This document shows positions 52,418 through 62,086 of a stretch of DNA of 64,000 bases, piece by piece. Origin of the DNA: Bacilli bacterium. Its GTDB lineage: Bacteria > Bacillota_I > Bacilli_A > RF39 > UBA660. The notes below the pieces were generated by a model that ran no database searches, had not been told where the DNA came from, and saw only the letters and a list, made by a program, of their open reading frames with translations. The stretch covers positions 1-64,000 of the forward strand of contig CAADWX010000014.1 in NCBI GenBank assembly GCA_900752905.1, written 5' to 3'. Every line of letters begins with the position of its first letter. Positions within the stretch are counted from its first letter, which is position 1. Position numbers and translations under genes: made by a program.

Positions 52418-53572
52418 TCACCCTACTATGTTAATTCCATCTTCACGAGCTTGATCCATTGTTTTAACATCTATTTTGTAATGTGTAAGTCTAGCTGCTA
52501 ATTTAACATTTAGTCCTTTTTTACCTATAGCTAAAGATAAATTTTCATCATTTACAACAACATAAGCTTCACGTTTCTTTTCATCTGTTATAAATACATG
52601 AACATCTTTTGCTGGACTAAGTGCATTTTCTATAAATCTTGCTGGATCATTATCATATGGAATTACATCTATTTTTTCTCCATTTAATTCTTTTATAATA
52701 TTATTAATTCTGCTTCCTTTTTCTCCTATGCAAGAACCAACTGGATCAACATTTGGATTTTCTGAATATACAGCTACCTTTGTTCTAACACCTGCTTCAC
52801 GAGCAACACTATATATAAGAATAATTCCTTCATTTATTTCTGGTATTTCAAGTTCAAATAATCTCTTTACAAAACCATAATGTGTTCTTGATAAAAGAAT
52901 AAGTGGTCCTTTTGATCCTGCTTCTACTTTTGAAACATATACTTTTATTGATGAACCCATTTTTATTTCTTCACCTGGAATTGTTTCTGATTTTGGTAAA
53001 ATTCCTTGTGTACGTCCTAGATTTATATAATAATTTCTAGCATCTTCCATTTCTACAATACCAGTAATCATTTCGTCTTGTTTTTCACCAAACTCATTTA
53101 TTATTACATTTCTTTCAGCTTCTCTTATTTTTTGTACTACTACTTGTTTAGCTGTTGCTGCAGCAACTCTTCCAAAATCTTTTGGTGTTACTTCTTCTTC
53201 AATTGTTTCACCAATTTGAATATCAGGTACAATTTTTCTTGCATCTTCTAGTGTTAAATGAATTCTTTCATCAAATACAAATGGTAAAACTGGTTCATCT
53301 TCTTCTTCATCATCTGATAAATTAGAAAAATCGATATCAGAGAATTTTTTATATTTATCTTCTTCATTTCTATCTACTACAGTTTTATATGAGAAAACTT
53401 TTATTTCTCCAGTTTCTCTATTTATATCTACTCTAACATTAGCAAGTGAATTATAATTTTTTTTATATGCTGAAGTTAGTGCAAGTTCCATTGCTTCATA
53501 AATTGTATCTTCATCTATTCCTTTTTCTTGTTTTAGTACTTCAATAGCGCGTTTAAATTCTTTTATATCCAT
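52418..53572 (-). CDS. nusA: Transcription termination/antitermination factor NusA
   Basis: 384 aa. N-domain (IKEFKRAIEVLKQEKGIDED), S1 domain (DEMITGIVEMEDARNYYINL, GRTQGILPKSE), and two KH domains (GSCIGEKGSRINNIIKEL, AYVVVNDENLSLAIGKKG LNVKLAARL). Binds RNA polymerase and nascent RNA to set pausing and termination. The ATG at 53572 begins one base after the rimP stop, so translation is coupled. A longer reading to 53605 would lie inside rimP. No C-terminal acidic repeats, as in other Gram-positives. Confidence 0.96.
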   Translation of the reverse strand: MDIKEFKRAIEVLKQEKGIDEDTIYEAMELALTSAYKKNYNSLANVRVDINRETGEIKVFSYKTVVDRNEEDKYKKFSDIDFSNLSDDEEEDEPVLPFVFDERIHLTLEDARKIVPDIQIGETIEEEVTPKDFGRVAAATAKQVVVQKIREAERNVIINEFGEKQDEMITGIVEMEDARNYYINLGRTQGILPKSETIPGEEIKMGSSIKVYVSKVEAGSKGPLILLSRTHYGFVKRLFELEIPEINEGIILIYSVAREAGVRTKVAVYSENPNVDPVGSCIGEKGSRINNIIKELNGEKIDVIPYDNDPARFIENALSPAKDVHVFITDEKKREAYVVVNDENLSLAIGKKGLNVKLAARLTHYKIDVKTMDQAREDGINIVG

Positions 53573-53573
53573 T

Positions 53574-53831
53574 CTAATCCCAACCTTTCTCTTTTGAACA
53601 TACATCTAAAACATAACTATTATCTATTAAATCCAACTCATCTATTATAGGATCTACTACATGTGTTACTTTAACACAGTCTTCTACTGTCATTATTGCA
53701 TTATTATCTACAATAATTCTTAAAAAGTATGTTTGACCTTCTTTAACATATACAACATCATCTAATATGTATCCTATTTCATTTATTGGTCCTTCTATAG
53801 ATTCTCTTATTTTTTTTAATATTTCATCCAT
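53574..53831 (-). CDS. rimP: Ribosome maturation factor RimP, N-terminal domain only
   Basis: 85 aa, against about 150 in most bacteria. The N-terminal domain is clear: LKKIRESIEGPINEIGYILD, VKEGQTYFLRIIVDNN, TVEDCVKVTHVVDPIIDELD, and YVLDVCSKEKGWD. The usual SSPGxxRPL hinge and the whole SH3-like C-terminal domain are missing. The nusA start follows the stop by one base, leaving no room for a frameshifted remainder. GGAGG lies five bases before the ATG at 53831. It helps mature the 30S subunit; whether a half-protein suffices is unknown. Confidence 0.85.
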   Translation of the reverse strand: MDEILKKIRESIEGPINEIGYILDDVVYVKEGQTYFLRIIVDNNAIMTVEDCVKVTHVVDPIIDELDLIDNSYVLDVCSKEKGWD

Positions 53832-53852
53832 AAATACCTCCATATTAAGTCA

Positions 53853-53878
53853 AAGAGTGGGATTTTTTTCCCACTCTT
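53853..53878 (-). promoter_or_regulatory. Leader hairpin upstream of rimP
   Basis: Minus strand: AAGAGTGGGA-AAAAAA-TCCCACTCTT, only a short distance before the rimP ribosome site. The T tract after it is short (TTTGAC), so it is weak as a terminator. It could be an attenuator or a processing site for this operon. Confidence 0.55.
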
Positions 53879-53895
53879 GTGCTTTAATACAATTA

Positions 53896-53924
53896 ATTAT
53901 ATCATAAATTTATTAAAATAACAC
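53896..53924 (-). promoter_or_regulatory. Promoter of the rimP-nusA-rnpM-infB operon
   Basis: Minus strand: TATAAT (53901-53896) with upstream TG (TGATATAAT) and a weak -35 (GTGTTA) 17 bases before. The transcript would begin just before the leader hairpin. Confidence 0.55.
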
Positions 53925-54040
53925 TATTTTTCTATATTTTTATTATTTTTTCTTATAATATAATTTCTTTTTATATAGCTTATATCATCCAACATACTAT
54001 CAAACATTTTATTTATATTTTCATGTGTATAGTATTCCAT
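53924..54040 (-). CDS. 38-residue hypothetical protein
   Basis: MEYYTHENINKMFDSMLDD then ISYIKRNYIIRKNNKNIEK. GTGAGGTGAAAC lies before the ATG, a good ribosome site, and the amphipathic basic helix looks like a real small protein. It fills the gap between the divergent recU and rimP operons. Not recognised; coding status unproven. Confidence 0.45.
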   Translation of the reverse strand: MEYYTHENINKMFDSMLDDISYIKRNYIIRKNNKNIEK

Positions 54041-54137
54041 GTTTCACCTCACAAATACCTTAACACTTTTTTTATACAAATTCATTCGTTTCGACATATT
54101 AAGCTAAAAAAAACTTTAAAATTATATATAAATATAG

Positions 54138-54143
54138 TATAAT
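54138..54143 (+). promoter_or_regulatory. -10 element for recU-PBP operon
   Basis: TATAAT 18 bases before the recU ATG, with AAGGTGA between. The -35 region is AT-rich and not convincing. Confidence 0.45.
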
Positions 54144-54160
54144 TATTAAGGTGAATATTT

Positions 54161-54727
54161 ATGAAATACCCAAATGGTATAGTAGATAAAAAATCTATTT
54201 TATATGGTAATCGTGGTATGGTTCTTGAAGATGATTTAAATATAACAAATAAATATTATCTTGATACAGATAAAGCAATTATATATAAGAAACCTACTCC
54301 TATTACAATTAATAAAGTTGATTATAAATCAAGAATTGATGCTGTTATAAAAGAAGCCCATTTTAAGATTCCATCAACTACAGATTATAATGGTATTTAT
54401 AGAGGAAAATATATAGACTTCGAAGCAAAAGAAACAAAACTTTTATCATTTCCACTTGCTAATATACATAAACATCAAATAGATCATTTAATTAAAATTG
54501 TAAGACATGGTGGTATTGGATTTATAATTGTAAGATTTACTAAAGTTAATGAAACTTATCTGTTAGTGGCTCAAGAGCTAAATGAATTTATAAAATTAAA
54601 TTCTAGAAAATCTATTCCAATTGAGTATTTTAAAAATAAGGGGTATTTAATACAAGAAAAGTTTACTCCTAGATTAGATTATTTAAAAATTATAGATCAA
54701 ATATATTTTAAAGGAGATAAAGCATGA
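54161..54727 (+). CDS. recU: Holliday junction resolvase RecU
   Basis: 188 aa. Cuts four-way junctions in recombination and chromosome segregation. N-terminal YGNRGMVLEDDLNITNKYYL, AIIYKKPTPITI, and the PD-(D/E)xK core: SRIDAVIKEAHF...STTDYNGIYRGKYIDFEAKE, then FPLANIHKHQIDHLIK. AAGGTGA lies before the ATG. Its last four bases overlap the PBP start (ATGA), the recU-ponA order of Bacilli. Confidence 0.95.
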   Translation: MKYPNGIVDKKSILYGNRGMVLEDDLNITNKYYLDTDKAIIYKKPTPITINKVDYKSRIDAVIKEAHFKIPSTTDYNGIYRGKYIDFEAKETKLLSFPLANIHKHQIDHLIKIVRHGGIGFIIVRFTKVNETYLLVAQELNEFIKLNSRKSIPIEYFKNKGYLIQEKFTPRLDYLKIIDQIYFKGDKA

Positions 54728-57657
54728 AAAAGAAAAATTTAAAAAAATTTATTAAGGACAATATTATGGATATTTCTATAATAATAGTTAGTATAATAGC
54801 TTTTATTGTAGGAGTTTTTTCTATAGGATTTATTAAATCATTTGGAATAATATTTATAATCGATTTATTAATATTTGTTCCTGCGTTTATAAAAAACAGA
54901 AAAAAAATTAAAATTCATAAACATAAAGAGATTAAAAATTCAACTAAAAATTCAACTAATTTAAAAACGAATAAAGTTAAAAAAAAGAAGAAAAAGAAAT
55001 TTCTTAACATATTTTTAATATTATTCATGAGTTTGTGTATAATTATAATTTTAGCAGTTATTGCATTTATGTTATATATATCTTCTACTGCACCTAAGTT
55101 TAATCCTGAAAATCTTTATCAAAAAGAATCAACTATCGTATATGATAAAGATGGAAAAGAAAAAGCAAAACTTGGTCTTCAAAAAAGGGAGTCTATAAAA
55201 TATGATGATCTACCACAAATTTTGGTTGATGCTATTATTGCTACAGAAGATTCAAATTATTTTAATCATAAAGGAGTAGACTGGTCAAGATTCTTTGTAG
55301 CCTCTTTAAAGCAAGTTCTTAGAAGAGGTGGTGGTGGTGCATCTACTATCACAATGCAAATATCTAAGAATGCATTTACTTCAAAAGAAGATGAAGGAAT
55401 TAAAGGTATAATAAGAAAATTTACTGATATTTATGTTTCAACAAACGAAATTGAGCCTAACTATACTAAAGAAGAAATATTAGAGTTCTATGTTAACTCA
55501 TATTATCTTGGTGGTGGTGCTTATGGTGTTGAACAAGCAAGTCAAAATTATTTTGGAAAATCAGTATCAGACATAAATATTTCTGAAGCTGCAATGCTTG
55601 CTGGATTATTTAAAGGTGGATATGCATATGATCCTACAAAAAATCCAGAAAGAGCTGAAGCAAGAAGAATTGTTGTTTTAAAATTAATGTTAAGACATGG
55701 TTATATAACTCAAGAAGAATATGATATTGCTTCGAAAATGAATGTAACTACTCTACTTTCTAAAGGTACTTCATCTGGTGAAAGTGATGCATATGATGAC
55801 TTTATTGATACAGTAGTAAGAGAAGTTAGAAATGATACTGGAAATGACCCATATAGTGTACCAATGCTTATATACACAACTATGGATTCTGCTAAACAAG
55901 AACACGTAAATCGTATTATGAAAGGTGAAGGAGGATTCTCTTGGCCTAACAATAATACACAAGCTGGTATTGCTGTTGTTGATGTAAAAACTGGTGGTAT
56001 TTCTGCTATTGGAGGAAGTCGTAGTAGAACAGGTGAATTGGAACTTAATAGAGCCACTCAAATTAAAGAACAAATTGGTTCTACTGCAAAGCCTTTATAT
56101 GATTATGCTCCTGCTATTGAATATAATAATTCATCTACTTATTCATTACTTGTAGATGAACCTTATTCTTACTCTGATGGTAATTCTATAAATAACTGGG
56201 ATATGTCTTATTACGGACTTATAACTAGTAGAACAGCACTTGCTACATCTAGAAATATTCCAGCACTTAAAACATTTCAATCTGTAAAAAAATCTGATAT
56301 AACAAAAATGGTTACTTCATTAGGACTTCATCCTGAAGAAGCTGATGGTTCTCTACATGAAGCTCATTCAATTGGTGGTTATAATGGAGAAAATCCTCTT
56401 TCTATGGCTGCTGCTTATGCTTCATTTGGAAACGGAGGAGTTTATAATTCTCCTCATAGTTATACAAAAATAGTTTATAGAGAATCAAATAAAACAATAG
56501 AAAAACAAATAACTACAAATCAAGCTATGAGTGCTGAAACAGCATATATGGTATATGACATGTTAAAATCTGCAGCAACTTATGGACTTGGATCAACTTA
56601 TTCTGTAAATGGTGTTACATATGCTGCAAAGACAGGTACAACTAACTTTACTCAAGAAACTAAGCAACAAAAACATTTACCTGCAAATGCGATAAATGAT
56701 TACTGGGTAAATGGTGTTAATCCTGACTATGCTATATCTGTATGGCTTGGATATGATGATATTGATAAAGGTTATAATGTTTCTGGAACAATTTATCATA
56801 GATTATTATTTAGAGCTGTAGCACAAGGTGTATTTACTCAAAATAAAGAGCTACCAAGACCTAGTGGTGTCGTTACTGTTCAAGTTGAAATGGGTACTAA
56901 TCCAGCTCAAAAAGCAAGTCAATATACTCCACAAAATTTAATAGCAACAGAATTATTTAAATCAGGAACTGAACCAACTGAAACATCTACAAGATTTAGT
57001 CAATTAAGTAATGTAACCGATTTAAAAAGTACTATTTCTGATAACACATTAACGCTTCATTGGACACCAATTGAAACTCCTGAATGGTTAGATGAAACAT
57101 TCTTAAATAATTATTTTGATAAGTTATATTCTGATGCTGGTACAAAGGCAAATGCTAAAGCAGAAAGAAATGCTTATAATAAAAATAATATTGGTAATGT
57201 AGTTTATAAAATATATTCAAAAAATTCTAATGGCGAATTAAAATTATTAGGAACAACTAAAAATAATCAATATGAAATAAATTTAACTTCAGAGTCTGAA
57301 AAAACATATGTTGTAAAAACATCTTATACGATATTTACTGCTAATATGAGTTCTGGTGTTTCTACAACAATATCTCTTGATAATGTTAAAGATAATCTTT
57401 CATTTTCATTAGTTGGTGAAAATACAGTTACTATAAATAATGGTTCTTATACTGAAAAAGGAGTTAAAGTTACTAATAATGGTACTGATGTTACTTCAAA
57501 AGCAAAAGTTAATATAGTATATAAAAATTCTTCTAACAAAGAAGTTAAGGTAACTGATATTACTTCAACTAATCCAGATGTTTATAATGCATCTTATACT
57601 ATAACTTATAATGGTACAGCAAAAACTTTAACAAGAACAATTATTACTACACAATAA
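54724..57657 (+). CDS. ponA: Class A penicillin-binding protein (PBP1A-type)
   Basis: 977 aa. Polymerises glycan and cross-links peptides. Residues 1-65 hold two extra hydrophobic helices, then a Lys-rich loop and the usual anchor (ILFMSLCIIIILAVIAFMLY). The GT51 domain has the motif EDSNYFNHKGVDW, with GGGGASTITMQISKNA and LEFYVNSYYLGGGAYGVEQA. The transpeptidase has GSTAKPLYDYAPA (SxxK), TSRNIPALKTF (SxN) and KTGTT (KTG). A FN3/Ig-like C-terminal part (about 760-977) ends with KGVKVTNNGTDVTSKA. The two extra N-terminal helices are unusual. Confidence 0.95.
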   Translation: MKKKNLKKFIKDNIMDISIIIVSIIAFIVGVFSIGFIKSFGIIFIIDLLIFVPAFIKNRKKIKIHKHKEIKNSTKNSTNLKTNKVKKKKKKKFLNIFLILFMSLCIIIILAVIAFMLYISSTAPKFNPENLYQKESTIVYDKDGKEKAKLGLQKRESIKYDDLPQILVDAIIATEDSNYFNHKGVDWSRFFVASLKQVLRRGGGGASTITMQISKNAFTSKEDEGIKGIIRKFTDIYVSTNEIEPNYTKEEILEFYVNSYYLGGGAYGVEQASQNYFGKSVSDINISEAAMLAGLFKGGYAYDPTKNPERAEARRIVVLKLMLRHGYITQEEYDIASKMNVTTLLSKGTSSGESDAYDDFIDTVVREVRNDTGNDPYSVPMLIYTTMDSAKQEHVNRIMKGEGGFSWPNNNTQAGIAVVDVKTGGISAIGGSRSRTGELELNRATQIKEQIGSTAKPLYDYAPAIEYNNSSTYSLLVDEPYSYSDGNSINNWDMSYYGLITSRTALATSRNIPALKTFQSVKKSDITKMVTSLGLHPEEADGSLHEAHSIGGYNGENPLSMAAAYASFGNGGVYNSPHSYTKIVYRESNKTIEKQITTNQAMSAETAYMVYDMLKSAATYGLGSTYSVNGVTYAAKTGTTNFTQETKQQKHLPANAINDYWVNGVNPDYAISVWLGYDDIDKGYNVSGTIYHRLLFRAVAQGVFTQNKELPRPSGVVTVQVEMGTNPAQKASQYTPQNLIATELFKSGTEPTETSTRFSQLSNVTDLKSTISDNTLTLHWTPIETPEWLDETFLNNYFDKLYSDAGTKANAKAERNAYNKNNIGNVVYKIYSKNSNGELKLLGTTKNNQYEINLTSESEKTYVVKTSYTIFTANMSSGVSTTISLDNVKDNLSFSLVGENTVTINNGSYTEKGVKVTNNGTDVTSKAKVNIVYKNSSNKEVKVTDITSTNPDVYNASYTITYNGTAKTLTRTIITTQ

Positions 57658-57659
57658 AA

Positions 57660-57688
57660 AAATACCTTTAAAGGTATTTTTTTTTGTA
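57660..57688. terminator. Terminator between ponA and the YkgJ-like gene
   Basis: AAAAATACCTTT-AAAGGTATTTTTTTT directly after the ponA stop, also overlapping the end of the opposing gene. Confidence 0.8.
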
Positions 57689-58282
57689 CTCTTTTCCTAT
57701 TAAATCTGGATATAATTCTAATAAAAATGGTAGTAATCCTTTTATGTCATATTGTTCTTCTATAGCAGCTTTTTCGAAGCTTTCAGCATCTTCTAATAAT
57801 TTCATAGCATCAATTTTTAATTGTTCTTCTACAGTATTACCTGTTAATATTTTAACTACTTTAGAAAGAGGTTTTTGATAAGAATCCCACTCTTTTATTA
57901 ATTCTTTAGGATCTTCTTTTGGAAAACACTCATATTTGGTATTGCCTGGTATTAAATTCACTCCACCACTTGGTCTATTTTTTAAATCATAAGCACATCC
58001 ATCTTCTCTCAACATACTACATGGTGTTTTGATTGATAACAAATCTACTATATCTCTATTTGTATTTCTTGCTCTTAAGTATAGTACTGTATCAACTAAT
58101 AACTTATTATTTAATCTTGTAAACCTTAAAGCACTTACTACTGAAATATTACCATCTTTTAATATTTCTAATATTGCTTTAGTACTTAAATTATCAAAGT
58201 CTTTTGGAAGATAATCGCATCCACTTTTTTTACAACAATATCCACCACACTTTTTACACAACTCTTTGTTTTCTAATTCCAT
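57668..58282 (-). CDS. YkgJ family cysteine-cluster protein
   Basis: 204 aa. Cys cluster at the N-terminus (CKKCGGYCCKKSGCDYLP) and further Cys in TPCSMLREDGCAYDLKNRPSG, with a later YECFPKE. The family binds Zn2+ or an Fe-S cluster; its substrate is unknown. It lies in the region between nth and ponA, where Bacillus has ypoC. GGTGATATT lies before the ATG. Confidence 0.8.
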   Translation of the reverse strand: MELENKELCKKCGGYCCKKSGCDYLPKDFDNLSTKAILEILKDGNISVVSALRFTRLNNKLLVDTVLYLRARNTNRDIVDLLSIKTPCSMLREDGCAYDLKNRPSGGVNLIPGNTKYECFPKEDPKELIKEWDSYQKPLSKVVKILTGNTVEEQLKIDAMKLLEDAESFEKAAIEEQYDIKGLLPFLLELYPDLIGKEYKKKYL

Positions 58283-58309
58283 AATATCACCGGTTTAATA
58301 TTATAACAT

Positions 58310-58337
58310 ATAAAAAAACTATTTGTTATAGTTTTTA
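58310..58337 (-). terminator. Terminator after nth
   Basis: Minus strand: AAAACTAT-AACAA-ATAGTTTTTTTAT overlapping the nth stop. Confidence 0.65.
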
Positions 58338-58930
58338 CATATTTTCTTTAATTTGCAGTCATTACAGTTTGGAGATTTGGCTTTACAATAGTATCTTCCA
58401 AATAACAATAATTGATGATGTAATTTCCATTTTAAATTATCTGGTATTTTTTTTGAAAGTTTTTTTTCAATCTTAATCACATCATCATCTTTTGATGCAA
58501 GACCTAATCTTTTACTAACTCTTGCTACATGTGTATCTACAGCTATATAAGGTTCTTTATAAAGTTCACATAATACTACATTAGTTGTTTTTCTTCCTAC
58601 TCCATTTAGACTTTCTAGATACTTTCTATCATTAGGTACATATCCAATTTTATTTAATTCATATGCTATATCATGTACAAATTGTGCCTTTTTTTTATAT
58701 GTTCCAAGTGGTCTTATTATACTTTCAATATCTGAAATCTCTGCTTCTTTTAATTTTTTTAAAGAATTATACTTTTTAAAAAGTACTTGAGTTACTTGAT
58801 TTACCCTTTTATCTGTAGTTTGAGCACTTAAACAAACAGCTATTAATAATTCATAATCTTTATTATAATTTAATTCACATTTGGGATTTGGAATTATTTC
58901 ATCTAAATATTCATAAATTTCATTCTTCAT
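58319..58930 (-). CDS. nth: Endonuclease III
   Basis: 203 aa. DNA glycosylase/AP lyase removing oxidised pyrimidines. SAQTTDKRVNQVTQVLF, helix-hairpin-helix LNGVGRKTTNVVLCELYKEP with the catalytic Lys, VDTHVARVSKRLGLA with the Asp, and a C-terminal 4Fe-4S loop CKAKSPNCNDCKLKKIC (C-x6-C-x2-C-x5-C). The start overlaps the end of dnaD by 11 bases, as in Bacilli. Confidence 0.96.
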   Translation of the reverse strand: MKNEIYEYLDEIIPNPKCELNYNKDYELLIAVCLSAQTTDKRVNQVTQVLFKKYNSLKKLKEAEISDIESIIRPLGTYKKKAQFVHDIAYELNKIGYVPNDRKYLESLNGVGRKTTNVVLCELYKEPYIAVDTHVARVSKRLGLASKDDDVIKIEKKLSKKIPDNLKWKLHHQLLLFGRYYCKAKSPNCNDCKLKKICKNYNK

Positions 58931-59561
58931 TTAACCAATCATAATCAAATAACTCTTTTTTTTCTACTTTTTTATTTGCAAATGTCATTTTATCTTTCAT
59001 AATTGCTTCTTTTGTTTTTAAACCTTTTTTATTCCATTCATGAAGTATTTTATCTATATATCTTAAATTGTTAACTCCATTATATACAGCCTCTTTTAAC
59101 GCTAAAGTTATTATTTCATCACTATTTATATCTCTCCAACTACCTATTAACTCATACTCTATAGGAGATAACGTTCTTCCAAATTCTTGCTCAAATTCTG
59201 AATATATATCCATTGATTTATTTTCACTATCAACAGAATCATTTTCTATGTATAAGTATGCTATCTTTTTATATAAGTTTTCTGTATCTATTATTTCTTC
59301 TGTTATTCCATTATTTTTTACAGTTTTAATATTTATAATATCTTTATCAGATAAGGATTCTATTAATTGCAAACATTCAGTCATCTTTATATTTAAATTA
59401 TCACTTATTTCTTTTGGATTAAACATTTTGTTTGTATTTAAAATATATATAATAAAAATTAGTTCTTGCTCTGTTAAATTAATTTTTTTATATGATTTTA
59501 TTAATTCAAATGGTACTACAGCGTTACCCTCTTTTAATACTTTAATTAATTTATCTGTCAT
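58920..59561 (-). CDS. dnaD: DNA replication initiation protein DnaD
   Basis: 213 aa. Primosome protein acting with DnaA, DnaB and DnaI at oriC. N-terminal winged-helix-like region (LTEQELIFIIYILNTNKMFN, KEISDNLNIKMTECLQLIES) and C-terminal DnaD/DnaB2 domain (EFEQEFGRTLSPIEYELIGS, ALKEAVYNGVNNLRYIDKIL, EWNKKGLKT). GGTGAAAAAG lies before the ATG. It forms an operon with nth. Confidence 0.93.
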   Translation of the reverse strand: MTDKLIKVLKEGNAVVPFELIKSYKKINLTEQELIFIIYILNTNKMFNPKEISDNLNIKMTECLQLIESLSDKDIINIKTVKNNGITEEIIDTENLYKKIAYLYIENDSVDSENKSMDIYSEFEQEFGRTLSPIEYELIGSWRDINSDEIITLALKEAVYNGVNNLRYIDKILHEWNKKGLKTKEAIMKDKMTFANKKVEKKELFDYDWLNEE

Positions 59562-59607
59562 ACTTTTTCACCTATATAGATTATATATTAAAAATACTTT
59601 TATATCA

Positions 59608-59642
59608 AGAAAAAATAAGTATGATTTTTTCATACTTATTCC
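59608..59642 (-). terminator. Terminator after the phosphoketolase gene
   Basis: Minus strand: AATAAGTATGA-AAAAA-TCATACTTATTTTTT overlapping the stop at 59636. Confidence 0.8.
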
Positions 59643-61993
59643 CATGTCCAATTTCTTATTTCTTCTAAATCTTGTCCTTCTTCTCGTATAAATTGTCTAT
59701 GTTCTACTAATTTATCTTGACAATATTGATACAATGAAGAACCTCTATTACCTAAATTTGGCAAATAATTTAACGCATCCATAACTAGATGGAATCTATC
59801 TATTTCATTTTGAACACGCATATCAAATGGTGTTGTTATAGTTCCTTCTTCTTTATATCCATGTACATGTAAGTTTTTGTTTTCTCTTTTATATGTTAAT
59901 TGGTGTATCAAGCTTGGATAACCATGGAATGCAAAAATAATTGGTTTGTCTTTAGTAAATATTGCATTATAATCACTATCTTTTAAACCATGTGGATGTT
60001 CAGTATTAGACTGAAGCCTCATCAAATCAACAACATTTACAACACGTATTTTTAAATCTTTGAAATTTTCTTTTAATATTTTTACTGCTGCAAGTGTTTC
60101 AAGTGTTGGTGTATCTCCACAACATGCCATTACTATATCAGGTTCACATGCTTCATCAGTGCTTGCCCATTTCCAAATTCCAACACCTTCTGTACAGTGT
60201 TTAATTGCATCATCCATACTTAACCATTGTTGACGTGGATGTTTTGAAGCTACTATAACATTTATATAATTCTTTGTTTGAATACAATGATTAAAACATG
60301 AAAGTAAACAGTTTGCATCTGGAGGTAAATATATTCTTGTTATATCTGCTTTTTTAGTAACCATATGATTTAAAAATCCTGGATCTTGGTGTGTATACCC
60401 ATTATGATCTTGCTGCCATATATGAGATGTTAAAATATAATTAAGTGACGCAATTGGTCTTCTCCATGATAATTGTTTTGTTACTTTTAACCATTTAGCA
60501 TGTTGGCTCGCCATAGAATCAACAATTCTTATAAATGCTTCATAACTATGCATAAATCCATGTCTTCCTGTAAGTAAGTATCCCTCAAGGGCACCTTCAC
60601 ATAAATGTTCTGAAAGCATAGAATCTATTACTCTACCACTTTTACTTAAATATTCATCATTCAAATTTGAATATAAATCCCATTGCCTATTTGTCTCTTC
60701 AAAAACGAAATTTAATCTATTCGATAATGCTTCATCAGGTCCAAATATTCTAAAGTTTTTGTTACATTCATTTTCTTTAATAATATCTCTTACAAACTTA
60801 CCTAACTCCAACATATCTTGAGTTATTGTTTCTCCATGTTTTTCAACCTTAACTGCATAATTTCTAAAATCAGGTACTTTTAAATCTTTTAAAAGAATTC
60901 CTCCATTAGCATGTAGGTTTGCTCCCATTCTAAATTCACCCTTAGGCGCTAAAGCTTGGATTTCAGGTTTTAATCTACCATTTTCATCAAATAATTCTTC
61001 AGGGTGATAACTTCTCATCCATTGTTCAAGTAATTTTATATTTTGTTCATTATCTTTATTTATTAATATTGGTACTTGATGAGCTCTAAAACTATTTTCT
61101 ATAAGCTTACCATCTACTTCTTTTGGACCAGTCCATCCCTTTGGAGTTCTAAGTATTATCATTGGCCATAATTGTCTATTAGTATTACCATTTTCTCTTG
61201 CATTTTTTTGAATAGCATTTATTCGTTCAATTACTTCATCCATTGTTCTTGCCATAATTTCATGCATTTGCATTGGATCAGAACCTTCTACATAATATGG
61301 TATCCATCCACATCCTTTAAAAAAGCAATCTAATTCAGATCTAGATATTCTTGATAATACTGTAGGATTAGCTATTTTAAATCCATTTAAATGAAGTATT
61401 GGAAGTACTGCACCATCTGTTTCAGGATTTATAAATTTATTTATATGCCAGCTAGTCGCAAGCGGACCTGTTTCAGCTTCTCCATCTCCAACAACACATG
61501 ACACAATTAAATTTGGATTATCAAGTACTGCACCAAATGCATGTGATAAACTATATCCTAATTCTCCACCTTCATTTATTGATCCTGGGGTTTCTGGAGC
61601 TACATGTGAAGATATTCCACCTGGAAATGAAAATTGCTTAAATAGTTTTTTCATTCCTTCTTCATCTTGTGTAATATTTGGATATACTTCACTATATGTA
61701 CCTTCAAGGTATGTATTAGATACAACTGCTTGTCCTCCATGACCTGGTCCTGAAATGTACATCATATTTAAATTATATTTATTTATGACTCTATTTAAAT
61801 GTGCATATATAAAGTTTTGACCTGGAACTGTTCCCCAATGACCTACAACATTAGGTTTAATATCTGATAAAGTAAGTGGCCTTTTTAGTAAAGGATTATT
61901 TAAAAGATATAATTGACCTACAGATAAATAATTGGCTGCCCTAAAATATGCATCTATATTTTTTAATTCTTCATTTGTTAATACATTTTCCAC
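59636..61993 (-). CDS. xfp: Phosphoketolase (xylulose-5-phosphate/fructose-6-phosphate)
   Basis: 785 aa, full length. TPP enzyme splitting xylulose 5-P (and often fructose 6-P) into acetyl phosphate and a shorter sugar phosphate. Visible: [60 protein letters not shown], and the TPP-binding [17 protein letters not shown]. The C-terminal [13 protein letters not shown] and [20 protein letters not shown] are usual. The start is GTG at 61993 after GGAGAGG. It signals a heterofermentative or bifid-type pentose route. The promoter at 62028-62056 drives it alone. Confidence 0.97.
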   Translation of the reverse strand: MENVLTNEELKNIDAYFRAANYLSVGQLYLLNNPLLKRPLTLSDIKPNVVGHWGTVPGQNFIYAHLNRVINKYNLNMMYISGPGHGGQAVVSNTYLEGTYSEVYPNITQDEEGMKKLFKQFSFPGGISSHVAPETPGSINEGGELGYSLSHAFGAVLDNPNLIVSCVVGDGEAETGPLATSWHINKFINPETDGAVLPILHLNGFKIANPTVLSRISRSELDCFFKGCGWIPYYVEGSDPMQMHEIMARTMDEVIERINAIQKNARENGNTNRQLWPMIILRTPKGWTGPKEVDGKLIENSFRAHQVPILINKDNEQNIKLLEQWMRSYHPEELFDENGRLKPEIQALAPKGEFRMGANLHANGGILLKDLKVPDFRNYAVKVEKHGETITQDMLELGKFVRDIIKENECNKNFRIFGPDEALSNRLNFVFEETNRQWDLYSNLNDEYLSKSGRVIDSMLSEHLCEGALEGYLLTGRHGFMHSYEAFIRIVDSMASQHAKWLKVTKQLSWRRPIASLNYILTSHIWQQDHNGYTHQDPGFLNHMVTKKADITRIYLPPDANCLLSCFNHCIQTKNYINVIVASKHPRQQWLSMDDAIKHCTEGVGIWKWASTDEACEPDIVMACCGDTPTLETLAAVKILKENFKDLKIRVVNVVDLMRLQSNTEHPHGLKDSDYNAIFTKDKPIIFAFHGYPSLIHQLTYKRENKNLHVHGYKEEGTITTPFDMRVQNEIDRFHLVMDALNYLPNLGNRGSSLYQYCQDKLVEHRQFIREEGQDLEEIRNWTWE

Positions 61994-62027
61994 AATAACC
62001 TCTCCTTATTCTTTTATTCTTAATATC

Positions 62028-62056
62028 ATTATACACTATATTTAAAATTTTTTAAA
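62028..62056 (-). promoter_or_regulatory. Promoter of the phosphoketolase gene
   Basis: Minus strand: TTTAAA, 17 bases, TATAAT (62033-62028), 35 bases before the GTG. Confidence 0.6.
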
Positions 62057-62086
62057 TAAAAAAAAGCTTAATTGTAAGCTTTTAAA
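62057..62086 (-). terminator. Terminator of the DUF5684/zinc-ribbon gene
   Basis: Minus strand: AAAGCTTA-CAAT-TAAGCTTT and seven Ts, at the stop of the gene ending at 62082. Confidence 0.75.
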
